From Polaromonas sp. AET17H-212 (GTDB lineage Bacteria > Pseudomonadota > Gammaproteobacteria > Burkholderiales > Burkholderiaceae_C): a stretch of 64,000 bases of DNA. Below are positions 47,501 to 53,679 of the stretch, piece after piece (position 1 is the stretch's first letter; each line of letters begins with the position of its first letter). Under the pieces are notes generated by a model, which was not told the origin of the DNA, ran no database searches, and saw only the letters and a program-made list of their open reading frames with translations. Position numbers and translations under genes: made by a program. The DNA lies in NCBI RefSeq assembly GCF_002379085.1, contig NZ_NBZW01000006.1, positions 95,533-159,532 on the forward strand. The letters run 5' to 3'.

Positions 47501-48265
47501 ATGAACACTCAAGTCTTAACCAACTACCAGTGGACCCTGGTCGCCCTCTCGTTCCTGATTTCGGTAACCGGCGCCTTTGTCGCGCTGACGGCCGCCACGC
47601 GCATCCAGCAGAACTCCGCCCACCGCACCATCAACACCCTGGCAGCCGGCGTGGCACTGGGCGGCGTTGGTGTCTGGGCCATGCATTTCGTCGGCATGCT
47701 GGCGCTCGATCTCGATGTGGCAAGCAGCTTTTCGATGATCGAAACCGGCGTTTCGCTGGCGGTGGCCGTCCTGGCCGCCTCACTGGCACTGGGTTTTGTC
47801 GCCAAGGCGCCGGACAGCCTGCCGCGCATGCTGGGTGCCGGTGCGCTGCTCGGGACCAGCGTGGCTTTCATGCACTACCTGGGCATGTACGGCATGAAAT
47901 TCGGCGGCTACATCCAGTGGAACTACGGGATGGTGGCGATCTCGCTGGTCATTGCCGTGGTCGCGGCCACCGCCGCGTTGTGGCTGGCCTTCAACTCCGA
48001 CAGTCTCGCGCGTCGGGCCGGCGCGGCACTGGTGATGGCGGTCGCGGTGTGTGCCATGCATTACACCGGCATGGCGGCTGCGGAGTTTGTCTGCACCACG
48101 CCAAACCGTACAGCCATTCCTCAGGGTTTTGGCTACATCAGTTCATTCAACCTGCCGAGCCTGGTCATCATTGCCGCGTTCGCCATGGTGCTCCTGATCT
48201 CCCTGGATCAGTTTTTGCAGCGCAGCATGACCACGCTTCCGAACACCATCAAAACCCGTCGCTGA
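47501..48265 (+). CDS. MHYT-domain integral membrane sensor protein
   Basis: 254 residues with seven predicted membrane helices and no output domain. Three MHYT repeats are seen: MHFVGM (61-66), MHYLGM (124-129) and MHYTGM (186-191). The His and Met residues of this domain are thought to bind copper and sense O2, CO or NO. The gene lies between the nitrate-uptake operon and a response regulator gene on the same strand, a context that suits sensing of nitric oxide or oxygen. There is no clear Shine-Dalgarno sequence; the ATG at 47501 gives the standard first helix. Confidence 0.92.
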   Translation: MNTQVLTNYQWTLVALSFLISVTGAFVALTAATRIQQNSAHRTINTLAAGVALGGVGVWAMHFVGMLALDLDVASSFSMIETGVSLAVAVLAASLALGFVAKAPDSLPRMLGAGALLGTSVAFMHYLGMYGMKFGGYIQWNYGMVAISLVIAVVAATAALWLAFNSDSLARRAGAALVMAVAVCAMHYTGMAAAEFVCTTPNRTAIPQGFGYISSFNLPSLVIIAAFAMVLLISLDQFLQRSMTTLPNTIKTRR

Positions 48266-48267
48266 CC

Positions 48268-48333
48268 CGGGTGGCGTGCCGCCGACAGGCCGGGCCTGCC
48301 GGACGCGGCGTCCCGGCGGCACGCAGCCACCCG
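48268..48333 (+). other. Y-shaped DNA/RNA fold between MHYT and response-regulator genes
   Basis: A closing stem of about 17 bp with a 3-base bulge (48268-48284 with 48314-48333) encloses two hairpins, each with a 5-bp stem and the same loop CGG: CAGGC-CGG-GCCTG (48286-48298) and GGACG-CGG-CGTCC (48301-48313). It starts 3 bases after the MHYT stop codon and has no T-tract. Confidence 0.65.
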
Positions 48334-48411
48334 ACCAGGTACAGGCGGCACGGCAGGCCGACCGCGCTGGTAAGCTTCCCGCCATGACGCTTGCTTTGAT
48401 GGAATGAAGAG

Positions 48412-49527
48412 ATGGCCCTGATTGTGGTCATCGATGACGACGAGGCGATCCGTACCCTGATCGCTACCGCCCTGCGCCTTGAAGGCTATGAGGTGGCGGA
48501 GGCGGACAACGGCGCCTCCGGGCTGGCGCTGGTGCGGAGCAATGCGCCAGACCTGGTCGTCAGTGATGTCAACATGCCGGTGATGGACGGTTTTGCCATG
48601 CTGCAGGCGCTGCGCACCGACCCCGCCATCCAGGCCACGCCCGTCATCCTGCTGACCTCGCTGCAGGAACGCGCACATGTCCGCACCGGCATGACCAGCG
48701 GCGCCGACGACTACCTGACCAAACCCCTGGTTTTCGGGGAGCTGCTCGAAGCAACCGCCGCCCAGCTCAACAAGCAGCTGATGCGCCAGTCCGTCCAGCA
48801 GCAGGCCGTCGGTGCGGCGGTCGGTGAAGCACTGAAGGAACAGGAAAAAAAGCTGGGCCGCCTCTACGAAAAACGGATGCTGGCCGAACTCGCCGACAAA
48901 TGGCCCTCGGCACAGGCGCTGGTCACGGACCGGCGGTTTTCCAGCGCCAGCGTGCTTTTTGTCGACGTGGTTAATTTCCCGGCGCTGGCTGAAAAACTCT
49001 CCAGCACGGAACTCAGCGAGGTCGTGCGCGAGTTCTACAAAAATGCGGGCGACACCCTTTATCTCTTCGGCGTCTTCCACATGCAGTTTGTCGGCGAAGG
49101 CCTGCTGGCCGTGTTTGTGGACAGCACGGACACCGACACCGTCAACCATGGCCTGCGTGCCACCCGGGCGGCCCTGGGCCTGATCGACGCCGCCCAGCGG
49201 GTGCAGGGCTTTTTGCTCAGCCATTTTGCCGGGCGCTCGCTGCCGCGTTTTGAAATCTGCGTGGGCCTGAACAGCGGCCCCGTGACGCTGGCCAAACTGG
49301 AGGACCCGCTGTGGGGCAGCGCGCAGGTCCTGCCGGTCGGCGACAGCGTCAGCACCACCCTGCAGCTGCAGAAACAGGCGACCTCGGCCGGCTGGAAGAT
49401 TGCGGCGAGCGCCAGCTTGCTGCGCGAGGTCGCCGGCACCGTGAAAACAGGCCGGCGCAAGCGCTTTTCCCTGCCGGGCCGCAGCGGTGTCATGGACGGC
49501 ACCGAAGTGCTGGGCATCGCGCTTTAA
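48412..49527 (+). CDS. Response regulator fused to degenerate class III nucleotide-cyclase domain
   Basis: 371 residues. Receiver domain 1-120: acidic pocket Asp8-Asp9-Asp10, phosphoacceptor Asp52 (SDVNMPVMDG), Lys104 (TKP). A helical linker with coiled-coil character (125-165) leads into a class III cyclase-like domain (about 175-365; SASVLFVDVVNFPALAEKL, FEICVGLNSGPVTLAKL). Of the catalytic set, the first metal Asp (Asp185) is kept, but the second is Glu229 (QFVGEGLLAVF), the purine-selecting Lys position is Gln225, and the transition-state Asn and Arg are replaced (VGDSVSTTLQLQ). It is therefore probably a non-catalytic or allosteric cyclase fold. No histidine kinase is nearby. Confidence 0.82.
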   Translation: MALIVVIDDDEAIRTLIATALRLEGYEVAEADNGASGLALVRSNAPDLVVSDVNMPVMDGFAMLQALRTDPAIQATPVILLTSLQERAHVRTGMTSGADDYLTKPLVFGELLEATAAQLNKQLMRQSVQQQAVGAAVGEALKEQEKKLGRLYEKRMLAELADKWPSAQALVTDRRFSSASVLFVDVVNFPALAEKLSSTELSEVVREFYKNAGDTLYLFGVFHMQFVGEGLLAVFVDSTDTDTVNHGLRATRAALGLIDAAQRVQGFLLSHFAGRSLPRFEICVGLNSGPVTLAKLEDPLWGSAQVLPVGDSVSTTLQLQKQATSAGWKIAASASLLREVAGTVKTGRRKRFSLPGRSGVMDGTEVLGIAL

Positions 49528-49766
49528 GCGTCAGGACCTCTCTTCAGTCAGCTTCCCGCGAACGGGTACAAGGAGCGCGACGCGGACAGGCCCTGCACCA
49601 TGACAAGCCCTGTGCATGCCCGCCTTTGGTGCGGGTGGCGAGCAGTCCGGGCAAATCTGGCAACCAGCGCTGTGTCAGACAGACATGCCGCGCACGGGGC
49701 AGAACCGGCCGGCCCTCCCGGGCGCGCCACGGCCACGCCCTCAGGCCCGTCACTGACGCCAGCGCA

Positions 49767-49782
49767 TGGCACAACTTTTGCG
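49767..49782 (+). promoter_or_regulatory. Sigma-54 (-24/-12) promoter of nirB operon
   Basis: TGGCACAACTTTTGCG: TGGCAC, five bases, TTGC, an exact match to the core consensus with the GG-to-GC step of 12 bases. Transcription should start near 49793, which is the first base before hairpin P1. Confidence 0.85.
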
Positions 49783-49793
49783 TAAGCCTTCAC

Positions 49794-49856
49794 GGGCGCA
49801 ACGACGCGTCCACCCGCAACCAGCACACTGCGGGTTCTGCGCATAACGACGTGCGT
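49794..49856 (+). promoter_or_regulatory. ANTAR-type two-hairpin leader of nirB operon
   Basis: P1: GGGCGC (49794-49799), hexaloop AACGAC (49800-49805), GCGTCC (49806-49811). Linker hairpin CCCGCA/TGCGGG (49813-49834). P2: GCGCAT (49839-49844), identical hexaloop AACGAC (49845-49850), GTGCGT (49851-49856) with G-T pairs at both ends. Both loops carry A1 and G4, and loop spacing (45 bases) is close to that of the nrt leader (41). A matching terminator is less clear: CCGGC-CACA-GCCGG (49873-49886) and CATGCCGGC with GCCGGCATG (49869-49877, 49940-49948) are possible partners, with a CTTTTTC tract at 49930-49936. Confidence 0.75.
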
Positions 49857-49995
49857 ATTGGTGTACCTCATGCCGGCCACAGCCGGGTCCCTGTTCTGCA
49901 GGAGAGAGCATCATGGTTTTTACCTCCCCTTTTTCGCAAGCCGGCATGGCTTTGGCGCTTGCGCCGACGGCACCGGCCCCCACTGGAGTGGCACG

Positions 49996-52428
49996 ATGAA
50001 AAAATCAAAACTGGTCATGGTCGGCAACGGCATGGCGGGCGTCCGTACCATCGAGGAACTGCTCAAGGTCGCGCCCGAGCTGTATGACATCACGGTGTTC
50101 GGCGCCGAGCCGCACCCCAACTACAACCGCATCCTGCTGTCCCCCGTGCTGGCCGGCGAACAGACACTCGACGAAATCGTCCTCAACAGCTGGGACTGGT
50201 ACAAGGACAACCACATCACCCTGCACGCCGGCAAGAAGGTTGTCGAGGTGGACCGCATCAAACGCATCGTGCGCGCCGAAGACGGCACCGAAGAAGAGTA
50301 CGACCGCCTGCTGATGTGCACCGGCTCCAACCCCTTCATCCTGCCGGTGCCCGGCAAGGACCTGCAGGGCGTGATCGCCTACCGCGACATCGCCGACACC
50401 AACGAAATGATTGCAGCGTCGGAAAAATACAAAAAAGCCGTGGTCATCGGTGGCGGCCTGCTCGGCCTGGAAGCGGCCAACGGCCTGATGCTGCGCGGCA
50501 TGGCTGTCAGCGTGGTGCATGTGATGCCGACGCTGATGGAGCGCCAGCTCGACAGCGTGGCCGGCAAGCTGCTGCAGAAATCGCTGGAAGAGCGCGGACT
50601 GACCTTCCTGATGGGAGCGCAGACCCAGGAACTGGTGGGTGGACCGGACGGCCGTGTCACCGCCATCAAATTCAAGGACGGCACGGAAGTGGCCACGGAC
50701 CTGGTGGTCATGGCGGTCGGCATACGCCCGAACACGCAGCTGGCCGAAACCATGCGCCTGCATTGCAACAAGGGCATTGTGGTCAACGACACCATGCAGA
50801 CGGTCACCGACGCCCGCATCTACAGCGTGGGCGAATGCGCGGCGCACCGTGGCATCGCCTACGGCCTGGTGGCGCCGCTGTTCGAGCAGGCCAAGGTGGC
50901 GGCCAACCACCTGGCGCAGTTCGGCATCGGCCGCTACACCGGTTCGCTGACATCGACCAAACTGAAAGTGACCGGCATCGACCTGTTCTCGGCCGGCGAA
51001 TTCATGGGCGGCGAAGGCACGGAAGAAATTGTCATGAGCGACCCCTTCGGCGGCGTGTACAAAAAGCTGGTCATCCGGGACGACAAGCTGATTGGCGCCT
51101 GCCTCTACGGCGACACCGTGGACGGCTCGTATTACTTCAAGCTGCTGCGCGACGGCCGCAGTGTCGGCGACATCCGCGACCGGCTGATGTTCGGCGAGTC
51201 CAACATCGGCGATGCCGGCCACGAAGGGCACAACAAGGCCGCGGCCATGCCCGATGAAGCCGAAGTCTGCGGCTGCAACGGCGTGACCAAGGGCACGATC
51301 TGCAAGGCCATCAAGGAAAAAGGCCTGTTCACGCTCGACGAGGTGCGCAAACACACCAAGGCCAGCGCGTCCTGCGGTTCCTGCACCGGCCTGGTCGAGC
51401 AGATCCTGATGGCCACCGCCGGCGGCGACTACTCGGCCACGCCCAAGCTCAAGGCGATGTGCGGCTGCACCGACCATGGCCACCAGGCGGTGCGCGACGC
51501 GATCCGCGCCAACAAGCTACTGAGCATTGCGGAGGTCTACCAGTTCATGGAATGGCGCACGCCGAACGGCTGCGCGTCCTGCCGGCCGGCCGTCAACTAC
51601 TACCTGATCAGCACCTGGCCCAAGGAAGCGAAAGACGACCCGCAAAGCCGCTACATCAACGAACGCAGCCATGCCAACATCCAGAAGGACGGCACCTACA
51701 GCGTGATCCCGCGCATGTGGGGCGGCGAAACCACGGCCAGCGAGCTGCGCCGCATCGCCGATGCGGTGGACAAGTACAAGATCCCGACCGTCAAGGTCAC
51801 CGGCGGCCAGCGCATCGATCTGCTGGGTGTGAAAAAGGAAGACCTGCAGAACGTCTGGAAAGACATCGGCATGCCGTCCGGCCACGCCTACGCCAAGGCG
51901 CTGCGCACGGTGAAGACCTGTGTCGGCAGCGAGTGGTGCCGCATGGGTACGCAGGACAGCACGCAGATGGGCAAGGACCTGGAGCGCGCCATGTGGCGCA
52001 TGTACGCGCCGCACAAGGTCAAGTTCGCGGTCAGCGGCTGCCCGCGCAACTGCGCCGAGTCGGGCATCAAGGACGTCGGCATCATCGGTGTCGATTCCGG
52101 CTGGGAGATGTACATCGCCGGCAACGGCGGCATCAAGACCGAGGTGGCGCACTTTTTCACGAAGCTGAAAACAGCTGCCGAGGTGCTGGAATACACCGGC
52201 GCCTTCTGCGAGCTCTACCGCCAGGAGGGCTGGTACCTCGAGCGCACGGTGCACTACGTCAACCGCGTCGGCCTCGACTACGTGAAGAAAAAAATTCTCG
52301 ACGACCATGAAGGTCGCAAGGCCCTGTGGGAGCGGCTGCAGTTTGCGCTCGATGGCGAACCCGATCCGTGGTTCGACCTGAAGGAAGCGGCCGTTGATAC
52401 GCGGCAGTTTTCCGCACTTCCCGCTTGA
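49996..52428 (+). CDS. nirB: Assimilatory nitrite reductase (NADH), large subunit
   Basis: 810 residues from ATG 49996, with GGAG 9 bases upstream. Reduces nitrite to ammonia with six electrons from NAD(P)H. Order: FAD/NADH domain (KLVMVGNGMAGVRTIEELL at the start; VVIGGGLLGLEAANGL near 150), two BFD-like [2Fe-2S] segments (CGCNGVTKGTICKA...CGSCTGL near 424-474; CGCTDHG...CASCRP), then the siroheme/[4Fe-4S] domain with TCVGSEWC and SGCPRNC (about 637-685), which supply the four cluster cysteines. All cofactor ligands are present. It starts the second sigma-54/ANTAR-controlled unit. Confidence 0.97.
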   Translation: MKKSKLVMVGNGMAGVRTIEELLKVAPELYDITVFGAEPHPNYNRILLSPVLAGEQTLDEIVLNSWDWYKDNHITLHAGKKVVEVDRIKRIVRAEDGTEEEYDRLLMCTGSNPFILPVPGKDLQGVIAYRDIADTNEMIAASEKYKKAVVIGGGLLGLEAANGLMLRGMAVSVVHVMPTLMERQLDSVAGKLLQKSLEERGLTFLMGAQTQELVGGPDGRVTAIKFKDGTEVATDLVVMAVGIRPNTQLAETMRLHCNKGIVVNDTMQTVTDARIYSVGECAAHRGIAYGLVAPLFEQAKVAANHLAQFGIGRYTGSLTSTKLKVTGIDLFSAGEFMGGEGTEEIVMSDPFGGVYKKLVIRDDKLIGACLYGDTVDGSYYFKLLRDGRSVGDIRDRLMFGESNIGDAGHEGHNKAAAMPDEAEVCGCNGVTKGTICKAIKEKGLFTLDEVRKHTKASASCGSCTGLVEQILMATAGGDYSATPKLKAMCGCTDHGHQAVRDAIRANKLLSIAEVYQFMEWRTPNGCASCRPAVNYYLISTWPKEAKDDPQSRYINERSHANIQKDGTYSVIPRMWGGETTASELRRIADAVDKYKIPTVKVTGGQRIDLLGVKKEDLQNVWKDIGMPSGHAYAKALRTVKTCVGSEWCRMGTQDSTQMGKDLERAMWRMYAPHKVKFAVSGCPRNCAESGIKDVGIIGVDSGWEMYIAGNGGIKTEVAHFFTKLKTAAEVLEYTGAFCELYRQEGWYLERTVHYVNRVGLDYVKKKILDDHEGRKALWERLQFALDGEPDPWFDLKEAAVDTRQFSALPA

Positions 52429-52445
52429 AGCCCGCGATGTTCAGG

Positions 52446-53240
52446 ATGAAAACACCGATGACCTACTCCCTTCAGCGCCGCGTTTTCTGCGGCTTCGCCC
52501 TGGCTGCCGTGGTCCCCGTCCACGCCCAGGTTGCCGGACTCGGCGACGCCATCAACAAGGCTGGACGCCAGCGCATGCTGTCGCAGCGCATGAGCAAGGC
52601 CTGGTTCGGCCTGGGCCAGGGCATCCAGGCTGAAACTGCCCGCCGTGTACTGGACCAGTCCATGGCCCTGTTCGACCGGCAACTGGTCGAACTCAAGACG
52701 TTTGCACCGGCCGGCGAAACCCGCGATACCTACGTCTTGCTGGAATCGGCCTGGTCGGACTACAAAAGCCTGCTGGTCGGCGCCGTGCCGTTGCAGGACC
52801 GAGCCAAGTCGGTGCTCGACCAGGCCGGCAAGGTGCTGGCCCTGGCACACAAAGGCACAGGACTGTTCGAGCAGCAGGCCGGCAAGCCGGGTGCCAAGCT
52901 GGTGAACGTCGCAGGCCGGCAGCGCATGTTGTCACAGCGCATGGCGCAGTTCTACCTGGCCAACAGCTGGAACGTGGAAAGCGCACTGAGCCTGCGGGAA
53001 ATCAGCAAGGCGCGCGAAGAGTTTGTGCCGGCGCTGGAACTGCTGCGCAATGCGCCGGAGGCCACCGCCGAGATCAGGCAGGAGCTGGTCCTGGCCGACA
53101 ACCAGTGGCTCTTCTTCGACAACGCGCTGAAGGCCCGCGTGACGAGCCTCAAGGCCGCCGCCGATGTTTTTGTGAGCAGCGAAAACCTGCTTCAGGTCAT
53201 GGACCGGGTCACCGGCATGTACGCCCGCGTTCTCGGCTAG
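52446..53240 (+). CDS. Exported protein with two PilJ-type (NarX-like) sensor boxes, within nirBD operon
   Basis: About 264 residues. An N-terminal hydrophobic segment ending in HAQ (about 12-28) looks like a signal peptide. The mature part has two copies of the identical 11-residue box AGRQRMLSQRM (39-49 and 156-166), each followed by a helical segment. This box is the mark of the PilJ N-terminal domain (type IV pilus methyl-accepting transducer N-terminus) and resembles the P-box of nitrate sensors NarX/NarQ. No kinase, HAMP or methyl-accepting part follows, so it is a stand-alone periplasmic sensor or binding protein. Its place between nirB and nirD suggests nitrate or nitrite binding. Start is uncertain: ATGs at 52437, 52446 and 52458 are in frame. 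Confidence 0.8.
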   Translation: MKTPMTYSLQRRVFCGFALAAVVPVHAQVAGLGDAINKAGRQRMLSQRMSKAWFGLGQGIQAETARRVLDQSMALFDRQLVELKTFAPAGETRDTYVLLESAWSDYKSLLVGAVPLQDRAKSVLDQAGKVLALAHKGTGLFEQQAGKPGAKLVNVAGRQRMLSQRMAQFYLANSWNVESALSLREISKAREEFVPALELLRNAPEATAEIRQELVLADNQWLFFDNALKARVTSLKAAADVFVSSENLLQVMDRVTGMYARVLG

Positions 53241-53256
53241 AAATAAAGGGCCCCTC

Positions 53257-53679
53257 ATGAGCGAATGGAAAAAAATCTGTCTGGTGACCGACATCCCTGT
53301 GCTGGGCGCGCGCCGCGTGGCGCGGGAGCGCGGCATCGACGTCGCAGTTTTCCGCAACGCCGACGACCAGGTGTTTGCGTTGCTGGATCGCTGCCCGCAC
53401 AAGGGCGGCCCGCTGTCGCAGGGCATCGTGTTCGGTACCAGCGTGGCCTGCCCGCTGCACAACTGGACCATCGGCCTGGCCGACGGCTGCGCCCAGGGCG
53501 CCGATGAAGGCTGCACGCCGAAATTTGCCTGCAAGGTAGAGGCCGGCCAGGTGCTGCTGGACCCGATCGAGCTGGCCACGCTGGCCCTGGACCTGGTACC
53601 GCCGCGCGCCGGCCCCTGTGCATCCACAGGCGCACTGGGCGACGAGACCTTTGACGTGCAGGCTCCGCAGACCGCGTGA
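53257..53679 (+). CDS. nirD: Nitrite reductase (NADH), small subunit, Rieske type
   Basis: 140 residues. Rieske-like fold that retains the [2Fe-2S] ligands: Cys46 and His48 (RCPHKGGPLSQG), Cys65 and His68 (ACPLHNW). Enterobacterial NirD has lost these, so this is the cluster-binding form. It probably passes electrons within the NirBD complex. Separated from nirB by the PilJ-box gene; its stop overlaps the nasA start (TGATG). Confidence 0.95.
   Translation: MSEWKKICLVTDIPVLGARRVARERGIDVAVFRNADDQVFALLDRCPHKGGPLSQGIVFGTSVACPLHNWTIGLADGCAQGADEGCTPKFACKVEAGQVLLDPIELATLALDLVPPRAGPCASTGALGDETFDVQAPQTA

Larger units (their letters stand above)
49528..49995. other. Regulatory region before nirB
   Basis: About 470 bases without a gene. 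Contains NtrC-like half-sites (TGCACCA at 49594-49600; TGCCCGC-CTT-TGGTGCG at 49617-49633), a sigma-54 element at 49767 and an ANTAR-type two-hairpin leader at 49794-49856. The frame of nirB is open upstream to 49858 but this stretch is leader RNA. Confidence 0.6.

Noticed and set aside
49858..49995. 46-codon N-terminal extension of NirB
   Set aside because: Not conserved, lies in the leader RNA with ANTAR hairpin P2 at its edge, and the real ATG at 49996 has its own ribosome binding site.
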